Source: CAZEQJ01 sp964514385 (GTDB taxonomy: Bacteria > Bacteroidota > Bacteroidia > Cytophagales > Cyclobacteriaceae). From it: a DNA stretch of 64,000 nt. Below the pieces are notes generated by a model. The model searched no databases. It had not been told where the DNA came from and saw only the letters and a list, made by a program, of their open reading frames with translations. The stretch spans positions 62,001 through 126,000 of the forward strand of contig CAZEQJ010000005.1 in assembly GCA_964514385.1 (NCBI GenBank), in the 5' to 3' direction. The position numbers and the translations under genes are program-made. Positions 42,855 through 50,821 of this stretch are shown here, one piece after another. Positions within the stretch are counted from its first letter, which is position 1, and each line of letters opens with the position of its first letter.

Positions 42855-42896
42855 AAATAAAAACCACCTAACGATCGTTAGGTGGTTGCGAAAGTA
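42855..42896 (-). promoter_or_regulatory. 26-bp perfect palindrome: operator-like site and/or terminator before the acyl-CoA dehydrogenase gene
   Basis: AACCACCTAACGA and its exact reverse complement abut at 42862-42887, 19 bp upstream of the dehydrogenase start and 28 bp downstream of the zinc-peptidase stop. On the minus strand the hairpin is followed by TTTATTT, as in a terminator for the peptidase gene. TACTTTCG at 42896-42889 is one mismatch from a -7 element and would place the transcript start within the palindrome. The AACG-NN-CGTT core is of the kind used by TetR-type repressors of acyl-CoA catabolism (recalled, not checked). Confidence 0.6.
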
Positions 42897-42915
42897 ATAC
42901 TTATGGATCAAAAAA

Positions 42916-43608
42916 TCAGTCTCTGTTGCCTAAAAATATGGTGATGTAGTACAGCAATGTTACCAGCGAAGCTAATGCCGCTACCAGATAGGTCATGGCC
43001 GCCCACTTGAGGGAGTCACGGGCCATTTCATGCTCCTGACTAGTCACTATGCCGTTACCCGTCATCCAGGCAAGTGCACGTTTGCTTGCATCAAACTCGA
43101 CAGGCAGGGTAACGAGAGAAAATAAGGTAAGCACGCTGTAGCACCCGATGATCAGCAGCAATATCATATCCATCGGAAAGCTATTGAAAAGGAATGCTCC
43201 TCCGAAAATACTGGCGATCACCACAAAATTCAATATCCTGCCACTTACATTTTGTATGGGTACCATGGCGCTTCTGAACTCCAGAAAGCTGTACGCAGTA
43301 GCATGCTGTATGGCATGACCACATTCATGTGCCGCAACGGCTGCTGCTGCTGCAGAACGGCCATGATATACCGATTCACTCAGATTCACTGTCTTATTTC
43401 CTGGGTTGTAATGGTCGGTCAGGTGGCCTGCAACACTGATCACCTCCACATCAAATATACGGTTATCTCGCAGCATCTTTTCTGCGATCTCCTTACCGGA
43501 CATGCCATTAGAAAGTGGGATCTGTGCGTACTTTTTGAATTTGTTTTTAAGCTTTTGCTGTACAGCAAAGCTTATGATCATAAATACAATACCAATTACG
43601 ATAATCAT
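42916..43608 (-). CDS. Membrane zinc metallopeptidase (YugP type)
   Basis: One N-terminal transmembrane helix (about residues 1-18) is followed by a neutral zinc metallopeptidase domain with AAHECGHAIQH near residues 92-102 (HExxH ligands His94/His98, catalytic Glu95). Further hydrophobic segments lie near 125-165 and 205-228. The length of 230 residues and the pattern fit the PF04298 family of unknown substrate. It lies 4 bp downstream of the heptose adenylyltransferase-like gene. Confidence 0.88.
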   Translation of the reverse strand: MIIVIGIVFMIISFAVQQKLKNKFKKYAQIPLSNGMSGKEIAEKMLRDNRIFDVEVISVAGHLTDHYNPGNKTVNLSESVYHGRSAAAAAVAAHECGHAIQHATAYSFLEFRSAMVPIQNVSGRILNFVVIASIFGGAFLFNSFPMDMILLLIIGCYSVLTLFSLVTLPVEFDASKRALAWMTGNGIVTSQEHEMARDSLKWAAMTYLVAALASLVTLLYYITIFLGNRD

Positions 43609-43612
43609 CTCT

Positions 43613-44095
43613 TTACAAGTTTTTAATTTTTTCTATCAATGCAGTGGTTGAGTGGTCTGGCAGAAAAGGTATGGTGCATACTTTTCCTCCCGAATCTTCT
43701 ACGTAATCTGCTCCAACAATGTTTTCAATTTTATAGTCACCTCCTTTTACCAGCACATCCGGTTCTACCGTTTTTATCAGATTCAGGGGTGTATCCTCAT
43801 CGAAAAGGATCACAAAATCCACAAAATAAAAGGAGGCAAGCATCCATACCCGAACATCCTGACGGATGACCGGCCGGGTCGGGCCTTTCAACCGCTTTAC
43901 GGAAGCATCGGAATTTACACCGATCACCAGCTGATCTGCCAGCTGCCGTGCCTGAAAAAGATATTCCAGGTGGCCTGGATGTAGCAAATCAAATACACCA
44001 TTGGTAAAAACCACGCTGCCCTTCTTCTTTTGACCAGGCCAGTCTTCCGCATGTATGATTTTATTCTTCGGATGTTGCATCTTCTGGCTTGACAT
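43613..44095 (-). CDS. D-glycero-beta-D-manno-heptose 1-phosphate adenylyltransferase-like (HldE C-domain)
   Basis: The nucleotidyltransferase HxGH motif is at residues 39-42 (FDLLHPGHLEYL), followed by GVNSDASVKRLKGPTRPV, which marks the RfaE2/HldE C-domain group that forms ADP-heptose for LPS core. At 160 residues it is a stand-alone domain; the kinase half (HldE N-domain) is not in the window. The ATG at 44095 makes a 35-bp overlap with the flippase-like gene; the ATG at 44080 would shorten this to 20 bp. Confidence 0.85.
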   Translation of the reverse strand: MSSQKMQHPKNKIIHAEDWPGQKKKGSVVFTNGVFDLLHPGHLEYLFQARQLADQLVIGVNSDASVKRLKGPTRPVIRQDVRVWMLASFYFVDFVILFDEDTPLNLIKTVEPDVLVKGGDYKIENIVGADYVEDSGGKVCTIPFLPDHSTTALIEKIKNL

Positions 44096-45083
44096 TCTTT
44101 GGATCTACACCCATAACAAAGCCTATGAGCATAGCTAATCCTCCAAAAATAAGAACAAAAATGGCCTGCGAGGAATGAACAAGTGTGGCATAGGTGATGC
44201 CATCTTCCGGTGCTATATTATAAAGTATCAGCCCGCTTTGTACAAGAAAATGAAAAGCACCAAATCCTCCCTGCACAGGAGCCGACATCCCTAGTCCTCC
44301 CAGCACCAATACAGTAAGACCCGCTTCAAAACCAAGCTCACGTGTTGCTGGCAGGGCATAAAAGATCACATACGACATCATGTAATAGCATACCCAGAGC
44401 AACACGGTGGAGAAAGCAAAAGCTACAGGTTGCTTTACCCTGGCAATGCCTGTAAATCCCTTACCCAGATCCTCCAGGAATGTTACTATTTTACGGATGA
44501 CGGGATGCTGGTTGATCGTGGTTCGGTAGCGCCGGACCAGCAAAACGACAACTATCATCACGGCAATACCCGAAATACCAAGCATAATGATGAGTGAAAT
44601 ATTATCTCGGAACCCTTTAAACCGCTGCGCGAAGAAATCACCGAAAAAGGAACCCAAAAGATCAAATTGTATGAGCAGGGCTATTCCTATGATTACAAAA
44701 AGGGTCACCACATCGAGCAGGCGTTCTGCAACTACGGTTCCAAGAGATTTCGAAACGGGCACACCCTGTGTACGCTGCATAATACCACAGCGCGTCACCT
44801 CACCCAGCCTCGGCACAATCAGATTGGCAAAATACATCGACATGACGGCCAGGAAGGTTTTGCCGAGGTGTAGTTTGTAGCCCATCGGTTTGATTAAGAG
44901 ATTCCACCGGTAGGCTCTGATAATGTTTGATGCCACAAACAGAAAAAAAGAATATAAAATGAAAGAGATTTTTGCCTGATGTATATCAGACCAAAGCCGG
45001 TCAAAATTTACATCTTTCATCACCCACCAGAGCAGAAGAGCAGCAAGAGCCAGCGGAAGCCCGTATTTAAACAGGCTGAACAA
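44061..45083 (-). CDS. Flippase-like/lysylphosphatidylglycerol synthase TM-domain protein
   Basis: This is a polytopic membrane protein (about eight helices, 340 residues) of the UPF0104/AglD-like family. ANIIRAYRWNLLIKPMGY near residue 52, VPRLGEVTRCGIMQRTQGVP near 90-109 and VVAERLLDVVTL near 117-128 are its conserved loops. Relatives are putative lipid or polyprenyl-sugar flippases. No ATG is present at the N-terminus: the TTG at 45083 is the first usable start, since the frame is closed by a stop at 45111. It follows panD by 17 bp. Confidence 0.78.
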   Translation of the reverse strand: MFSLFKYGLPLALAALLLWWVMKDVNFDRLWSDIHQAKISFILYSFFLFVASNIIRAYRWNLLIKPMGYKLHLGKTFLAVMSMYFANLIVPRLGEVTRCGIMQRTQGVPVSKSLGTVVAERLLDVVTLFVIIGIALLIQFDLLGSFFGDFFAQRFKGFRDNISLIIMLGISGIAVMIVVVLLVRRYRTTINQHPVIRKIVTFLEDLGKGFTGIARVKQPVAFAFSTVLLWVCYYMMSYVIFYALPATRELGFEAGLTVLVLGGLGMSAPVQGGFGAFHFLVQSGLILYNIAPEDGITYATLVHSSQAIFVLIFGGLAMLIGFVMGVDPKNVKPEDATSEE

Positions 45084-45100
45084 AAACTTCTTAAACGATT

Positions 45101-45448
45101 TTATGGCAGCTTATTATCTTCAGTAGGGAATACAAGTGTCGGCTTAAATGACTTGGCTTCTTCAAAATCCATGTAGGCATACCCTATGATAAGTACAATA
45201 TCCCCTACCTGTACCAATCGGGCGGAAGGACCGTTAAGGCAAATCTCACCCGATCCTCTTTTACCCGGAATCACATAGGTTTCGAGACGAGCACCGTTAC
45301 TAATATTTACGATCTGCACGCGCTCATTAGCTATAATATTAGCCGCATCTAATAAATCCTCATCAATGGTGATGCTGCCTACATAATGCAACTCGGCCTG
45401 CGTGATTTTTACCCTGTGAAGTTTCGATTTACATACTTGAATTAACAT
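45101..45448 (-). CDS. panD: Aspartate 1-decarboxylase
   Basis: PanD makes beta-alanine for pantothenate with a pyruvoyl group formed by self-cleavage. The cleavage site Gly24-Ser25 is in HYVGSITIDE, and the remaining fold is co-linear (KRGSGEICLNGPSARLVQVGD). The length of 115 residues is normal. Its ATG overlaps the panC stop by one base, and panC-panD in tandem confirms the pathway. Confidence 0.96.
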   Translation of the reverse strand: MLIQVCKSKLHRVKITQAELHYVGSITIDEDLLDAANIIANERVQIVNISNGARLETYVIPGKRGSGEICLNGPSARLVQVGDIVLIIGYAYMDFEEAKSFKPTLVFPTEDNKLP

Positions 45449-46278
45449 CAGCTTATCCTCAAATTATCTATCAGTCTTACATTTTCGACATACACTGCTA
45501 TGCATGCCACCATTTCCTTATTACTAAACTCATTTAATGGCCGTAATTCCCCGTTATTTACGACTTCCAGATACTCAAGTTTAAATATCGGGTCATTAAA
45601 CCATTCTTGAATATCTTGCCTGACTTCGACCAGCTTTTTCCCCTGCCGGTACGATTCGGCCACAAAATTAAGAGCTTTATAGATATCTGCAGCTTTTTCT
45701 CTGCCTTTCCTTGATAATCTTTTGTTCCGGCTTGATAAAGCAAGGCCGCTTTCTTCCCTTACCGTGGCTACAGATCGTATTATTACAGGAACATTGAGGT
45801 CAGAAACAAGCTGACGGACAATGCTAAGCTGCTGAAAATCCTTTTCGCCAAAATAAGCAAGCTCCGGCTGCACAATATTAAGGAGCTTTGACACCACCAG
45901 GCCTACTCCGTCAAAATGTCCCGGACGGAAAACCCCTTCCATGTGAGCTGCCATTTCACCGAAACTAAGCTGTGTAAAAGTTTGGCCACTGTACATCTCC
46001 TGCTCGTCAGGCATAAAAACCGCATCTGCACCAGCATGCTTCAGGATCTCAATATCCTCTTCTATATTTCGCGGGTAAGCCATGAAGTCGTCGGTGTTAT
46101 TGAACTGCTTCTTATTAACAAACACCGATACAATTGTATGGTCGGCCTCTTTGATACTCTTTTCAACTAACACAAGATGGCCGCGGTGAAGCGCTCCCAT
46201 AGTCGGAACAAATCCAAGCTTTCCTTTGTGAGTCGACCGGAATGCCCTTGCTTGCTGTATCGTACTGAGTATCTCCAT
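45448..46278 (-). CDS. panC: Pantothenate synthetase
   Basis: PanC joins pantoate and beta-alanine using ATP. The ATG at 46278 (MEILSTIQQARAF) is chosen over the frame opening at 46299 because the family begins here. HxGH is at residues 31-34 (PTMGALHRGHL), and later motifs FGEKDFQQL near 144-152 and LALSSRNKRLS near 179-189 are diagnostic. The length is 276 residues. It is divergent from the GT5-domain gene. Confidence 0.96.
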   Translation of the reverse strand: MEILSTIQQARAFRSTHKGKLGFVPTMGALHRGHLVLVEKSIKEADHTIVSVFVNKKQFNNTDDFMAYPRNIEEDIEILKHAGADAVFMPDEQEMYSGQTFTQLSFGEMAAHMEGVFRPGHFDGVGLVVSKLLNIVQPELAYFGEKDFQQLSIVRQLVSDLNVPVIIRSVATVREESGLALSSRNKRLSRKGREKAADIYKALNFVAESYRQGKKLVEVRQDIQEWFNDPIFKLEYLEVVNNGELRPLNEFSNKEMVACIAVYVENVRLIDNLRIS

Positions 46279-46361
46279 TGAGGGCGCGAACCTACACAAA
46301 AAATTCTACCCGTAAAACTAGGTCTTTTGAAAATAAGATGGAATATTGCCCAATTTTTTGT

Positions 46362-46369
46362 ACATTTGC
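46362..46369 (+). promoter_or_regulatory. Candidate -7 element for the GT5/DUF4270 genes
   Basis: TACATTTG fits TAnnTTTG and lies 33 nt before the GT5-domain start. No clear TTG occurs at the usual 19-21 nt upstream, so the -33 element is weak or absent. Confidence 0.45.
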
Positions 46370-46402
46370 ATCCCATTTATTCATTTCTTAAACAAAAGGT
46401 TC

Positions 46403-47212
46403 ATGTCAAATCTCAGAATCCTATACGTTGCTAGCGAAATAAATCCATTCTTACAGACCTCAAATGTTGCAGACTTTGTGAGAAGACTGCCTCAGGCGAT
46501 GCAGGAAAGGGGAATGGAAATCAGAATACTGGTGCCACGTTTCGGCCTTATAAATGAGCGTAAAAACAGACTACATGAGGTAGTACGGCTATCCGGAATC
46601 AATATTGCAGTTGGAGAAGAAGAGAAGCCACTAATCATAAAGGTGGCTTCGATCCCTAATGCTAAACTTCAGGTTTATTTTATTGACAATGAAGACTATT
46701 TCCACAGAAAATCCGTTTTCTTCGATAAGGAAAATAATTTTTATGAAGACAATGACGAGCGGGTTATCTTCTTCTGTAAAGGCGTGCTGGAAACTGTAAA
46801 AAAGCTGGGATGGGCACCTGATATTGTGCATTGCAATGACTGGATGACCAGCCTTATACCGCTTTATCTGAGGACAACATATAAAAATGACCCCATTTTC
46901 AAAAATGCAAAGTCGGTATTCACTATCTATAACAACTTTTTCTCGCACAAATTCAACAATGATCTGGTAGAAAAAGCAAAAATGATTGACATAGATGATG
47001 ATATGTTATCAACTTTGCAGTCCGCTGATTTTGAAGGCTTCCTGAAGACAGGCGTCGAGTATGCTGATGCTGTCATTAAAGCTGAGGAAAATTACAGCGA
47101 GAGTTTGAATAAATTGATTACGGATCTTGAAGGACAGAAACAAATTGACACCATCGACGAAGAGAATATCGAGGAATCGTACTTCAACCTTTACAACGAA
47201 CTGGCCAGCTAA
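46403..47212 (+). CDS. Stand-alone glycogen/starch synthase N-terminal (GT5) domain protein
   Basis: Residues 1-200 match the N-terminal ADP-glucose-synthase domain: RILYVASEINPFLQTSNVADF near 4-24, VHCNDWMTSLIPLYLR near 144-159, and an equivalent of the Thr-x-His-Asn segment (FTIYNNFF). The C-terminal GT-B half with the catalytic glutamates is absent; residues 200-269 are acidic and end cleanly. It is therefore probably not an active synthase. The ATG at 46403 is preferred over in-frame 46346. The 3' end overlaps the DUF4270-like gene by 68-86 bp. Confidence 0.75.
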   Translation: MSNLRILYVASEINPFLQTSNVADFVRRLPQAMQERGMEIRILVPRFGLINERKNRLHEVVRLSGINIAVGEEEKPLIIKVASIPNAKLQVYFIDNEDYFHRKSVFFDKENNFYEDNDERVIFFCKGVLETVKKLGWAPDIVHCNDWMTSLIPLYLRTTYKNDPIFKNAKSVFTIYNNFFSHKFNNDLVEKAKMIDIDDDMLSTLQSADFEGFLKTGVEYADAVIKAEENYSESLNKLITDLEGQKQIDTIDEENIEESYFNLYNELAS

Positions 47213-48542
47213 GGTACTCGGCCTCCTTTTTATATTTTATTTGTTATCCTGTCAGGAAATTGACCAGATTGGATTAAGTCAGATCAACACGAACGATATA
47301 GAAGTCCGTGTTGATTCATTTTTGCTGACCTCTAAAACGGTATTAGTCGAATCTCCGCAGACCTCGCAGCGTGGGTTTCTGTGGGTTGGCGAGTATCAGG
47401 ATCCTGTTTTTGGCTATATTTCAGCAGAAGGATTTGCTACAATACAGCTCATTGACAGCCTTACAGACCTTGATTTTAGCCTTAACCCTGATATCGACAG
47501 TATCATTTTTAATTTGCCGATACGTACACAGTATGGCAATTCGATTGATCCCTTCAGCCTGGAGATCAGAAAACTGGATCAGCCGCTAGAGCAGGAAAGG
47601 GAATACCTGTATAATGATACACATCCGCTGGGAACGACGGAGATAGCCGATTTCAGAATTAACTTCAACGACAACTACAATATTACATTCGATACGCTAA
47701 TTCGTGTCCGGGCCAATCGCGATTTTGAACAAACATTCTTTGATGGTGCAGATAATAATTCGTTTTTAGGGGCGGATAATTTTGCTTCCTTTTTCCCCGG
47801 CATCTCCTTTTCAACGGGCCTTGAAAATAACGGCCTGATCCGCATTGTAACCTCAGCACCCAGTTGTTCTATGGATTTGTTTTACAGCTACCCGGATTCC
47901 AGTTCGAACAATCGCATCCGGCTGAATTTGGTAAATTTTACCGACATCAATGAAAATCCGTATGATAACCCTATCAATCATTTTTTTTCGGTAACCACCG
48001 ACAGGACCGGTACAGCACTGGAAGACCTGGTACAGGAAGGTGACATGCTCCCACCCGGGACTGATTCATTGCTTTATGTGCAGCCGCTTACCGGAGTACT
48101 GCCGCTTATTGACTTCCAGCCTTTTTTGGATTATCTGGATAATATAGACCGGAAGTTTATTATCAATCAGGCCTTTCTTTCCATGGCACAACCGGTAAGT
48201 GAAGAACTGGCCCCGCACGAAGAATTTATATTTGCTTTATCCAATGAAAATGGCGACTTCATAACCAGAACTGACAGCACCAACCAACTGCGTTTTCTGT
48301 TAGCTCCCAATGTGGTGCCTTATGACTACTCAATAAATACTATTGGCTCAGAAGCATTCTACAGAGTTTCCAATGACAATAATGTAGATCTCACCTATTA
48401 TATCACATCCTATCTGGACGGATTCAACTCATCCAGCGCTTTTCTTATTTATCCAAGAAATTTTACCTCAAGAGCAAGCCGGTCTGTAATTCGTTCCAAC
48501 CGGATATATTTACATGCAGCTATCACCATCCTAAATGAATAA
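47127..48542 (+). CDS. DUF4270-type lipoprotein
   Basis: The protein has a Lys/Arg-rich leader, a hydrophobic core VLGLLFIFYLLSC with lipidated cysteine near residue 42, then FLL..KTVLVESPQTSQRGFLWVGEYQDPVFG, typical of DUF4270 surface lipoproteins of Bacteroidota. Only TTG codons are available as starts (47127 or 47145), both inside the GT5 gene. This gives a long overlap and an unusually long n-region. The mature part is beta-rich. It is followed by glmS after 2 bp. Function unknown. Confidence 0.75.
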   Translation: MKDRNKLTPSTKRISRNRTSTFTTNWPAKVLGLLFIFYLLSCQEIDQIGLSQINTNDIEVRVDSFLLTSKTVLVESPQTSQRGFLWVGEYQDPVFGYISAEGFATIQLIDSLTDLDFSLNPDIDSIIFNLPIRTQYGNSIDPFSLEIRKLDQPLEQEREYLYNDTHPLGTTEIADFRINFNDNYNITFDTLIRVRANRDFEQTFFDGADNNSFLGADNFASFFPGISFSTGLENNGLIRIVTSAPSCSMDLFYSYPDSSSNNRIRLNLVNFTDINENPYDNPINHFFSVTTDRTGTALEDLVQEGDMLPPGTDSLLYVQPLTGVLPLIDFQPFLDYLDNIDRKFIINQAFLSMAQPVSEELAPHEEFIFALSNENGDFITRTDSTNQLRFLLAPNVVPYDYSINTIGSEAFYRVSNDNNVDLTYYITSYLDGFNSSSAFLIYPRNFTSRASRSVIRSNRIYLHAAITILNE

Positions 48543-48544
48543 TT

Positions 48545-50380
48545 ATGTGCGGAATTATTGGATATATTGGATCCCGTGAAGCCAGTGACATTCTCATCAA
48601 AGGGCTGAAAAGACTGGAATACCGGGGATATGACAGCTCGGGTATCGCGGTACTGAATGGGGACATAAAGCTGGCAAAAAAACAGGGTAAAGTGACCGAG
48701 CTTGAAACGCTGGCTAAAAATAAGGACCTGAAGGGAACCATCGGAATAGGTCATACAAGGTGGGCAACACACGGTGAACCCAATGATACCAACGCGCATC
48801 CGCATCTTTCCCAAAGTGGAAATCTCGCCATTATTCACAATGGGATCATCGAAAACTACAGCGCTATAAAAGAAGAGCTGACGAACGAGGGATATACATT
48901 TAACAGTGAGACGGATTCCGAGGTACTCATACAATTCATCGAATATATTCAGACAGTAAATAAATGCAGCCTGGAAGAAGCCGTTCGTATTGCACTCAAT
49001 GAAGTAGTCGGCGCATATGCTATTGTTATTCTCTCCAAGAATGACCCTGATATGCTCATAGCAGCCCGTAAAGGTAGCCCACTTGTAATAGGAATAGGTG
49101 ATAATGAATACTTTATCGCATCCGATGCAACCCCATTGGTAGAATATACCAGTGAAGTGATTTATATCAATGATCAGGAAATAGCATTTATCAACAGACA
49201 AGATCTTCGTGTCATTAATATCGAGGATGTAGTCAAGACCCCGGAAATTCACAAGCTTGAAATGGCTCTTGATGCAATAGAAAAAGGGGGCTATGACCAT
49301 TTTATGCTCAAGGAAATTCATGAGCAGCCAAAATCCATCCGGGATTGCCTCAGAGGCAGACTCGTCGCCCGGGACAACACCTTAAAACTGGGTGGAATCA
49401 GGAAATACCGCACCGCGCTGATCAATGCAGACCGTATTATTATTGTGGCTTGTGGAACTTCATGGCATGCCGGACTGGTCGCTGAATATTTCTTTGAAGA
49501 ATTCTGCCGTATCCCGGTAGAAGTGGAATATGCCAGTGAATTCAGGTATCGAAATCCCATTATACGGGAAGGGGATGCCGTGATTGCCATATCTCAGTCA
49601 GGTGAAACAGCAGACACCCTCGCAGCTATAGAGTTGGCTAAATCCAGAGGGGCTATAATCTTTGGTGTTTGTAATGTAGTAGGGTCGTCTATTGCGCGTG
49701 CCAGCCATGAAGGGGTATATACGCATGCAGGACCAGAAATTGGGGTGGCCTCCACAAAGGCATTTACTGCACAACTTACAGTACTTTTTATGATCGGATT
49801 GATGCTGGCAAAGCAACGCAGTACGATCACCAATGACAGGTTCAATTATCTGCTAAAAAGCCTGGATAACATTCCGGATAAGGTAGCCAGAGTACTTAAG
49901 ATTGAAGATGAAATCATAGAGATTGCCAAAAAATATAAAGACTCACTCAACTTCCTCTACCTGGGAAGAGGCTTTAATTTTCCCGTAGCACTGGAAGGCG
50001 CACTTAAGCTGAAGGAAATCAGCTATATACATGCTGAAGGGTACCCTGCAGCTGAAATGAAACATGGCCCTATTGCCCTGATCGATGAGCATATGCCGGT
50101 AGTATTTATCGCCACGCGGGATAGCTCTTACGATAAGGTGGTAAGTAATATACAGGAGGTAAAAGCCCGAAAGGGTAAAATCATAGCTGTGGTAACAGAA
50201 GGTGACAGCCTGATACCCAAAATGGCCGATTATACTATTGAAGTGCCTGCCACAGAAGAGGCGCTGATGCCAATGGTGTCTGTGATTCCGCTGCAGTTGC
50301 TCTCCTATCATATTGCCATCATGCGAGGTTGTAACGTCGACCAGCCCAGAAACTTAGCAAAATCCGTAACCGTAGAATAG
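48545..50380 (+). CDS. glmS: Glutamine-fructose-6-phosphate aminotransferase
   Basis: GlmS forms glucosamine 6-phosphate, the entry to UDP-GlcNAc. Met is followed by the catalytic Cys (MCGIIGYIGSREASD), the glutaminase domain is N-terminal, and two SIS domains follow (ISQSGETADTLA near 349-360; EISYIHAEGYPAAEMKHGP near 491-509). The end AKSVTVE is canonical. The length of 611 residues is normal. No glmS ribozyme is expected or seen, as only 2 bp separate it from the previous gene. RidA follows with a 1-bp overlap. Confidence 0.97.
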   Translation: MCGIIGYIGSREASDILIKGLKRLEYRGYDSSGIAVLNGDIKLAKKQGKVTELETLAKNKDLKGTIGIGHTRWATHGEPNDTNAHPHLSQSGNLAIIHNGIIENYSAIKEELTNEGYTFNSETDSEVLIQFIEYIQTVNKCSLEEAVRIALNEVVGAYAIVILSKNDPDMLIAARKGSPLVIGIGDNEYFIASDATPLVEYTSEVIYINDQEIAFINRQDLRVINIEDVVKTPEIHKLEMALDAIEKGGYDHFMLKEIHEQPKSIRDCLRGRLVARDNTLKLGGIRKYRTALINADRIIIVACGTSWHAGLVAEYFFEEFCRIPVEVEYASEFRYRNPIIREGDAVIAISQSGETADTLAAIELAKSRGAIIFGVCNVVGSSIARASHEGVYTHAGPEIGVASTKAFTAQLTVLFMIGLMLAKQRSTITNDRFNYLLKSLDNIPDKVARVLKIEDEIIEIAKKYKDSLNFLYLGRGFNFPVALEGALKLKEISYIHAEGYPAAEMKHGPIALIDEHMPVVFIATRDSSYDKVVSNIQEVKARKGKIIAVVTEGDSLIPKMADYTIEVPATEEALMPMVSVIPLQLLSYHIAIMRGCNVDQPRNLAKSVTVE

Positions 50381-50763
50381 TGAAAAAAATAATTACAACG
50401 CCAAAAGCACCGGCGCCTATCGGACCTTACAATCAGGCCGTTTGGGCAGGGGACTATCTTTATATTTCCGGCCAGATTCCCATTGACCCTTCCACCGGTC
50501 AGGTCGTGGAGGGCAGCATACAGGATGAAACACGTCAGGTGATGTTAAACCTTGAAGCGATTCTTTCTGAAGCAGGGTTAAATTTTAGCCACGTCGTAAA
50601 ATCGAGCATTTTCGTCCGCAGTATGGATGACTTTGCGGAGATAAACATGATTTACGGCAGCTTTTTTGATGAAGTGGCACCAGCCCGGGAAACCGTTGAG
50701 GTAGCTGGATTGCCAAAAGATGTTGGTGTTGAGATTTCATGCGTCGCCTATAAAAATGCATAA
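50380..50763 (+). CDS. ridA: RidA family reactive intermediate deaminase
   Basis: RidA hydrolyses reactive enamine/imine intermediates. APAPIGPYNQAVWAGDYLYISGQIPI near residues 10-35 and ARETVEVAGLPKDVGVEISCVA near 101-122, with its conserved arginine, identify it. The GTG at 50380 overlaps the glmS stop by one base. At 127 residues it is standard. Co-transcription with glmS is likely. Confidence 0.93.
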   Translation: MKKIITTPKAPAPIGPYNQAVWAGDYLYISGQIPIDPSTGQVVEGSIQDETRQVMLNLEAILSEAGLNFSHVVKSSIFVRSMDDFAEINMIYGSFFDEVAPARETVEVAGLPKDVGVEISCVAYKNA

Positions 50764-50821
50764 GCTGTAAAACAATCCGCTGCACAACTTATTAATTGAG
50801 TAGAAAACGATTTGAGTGATG

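Noticed and set aside
48449..49321. A 290-residue minus-strand frame opposite glmS
   Set aside because: Shadow of a conserved glmS; the amino-acid composition is unlike a real protein and it would be the only long antisense gene here.
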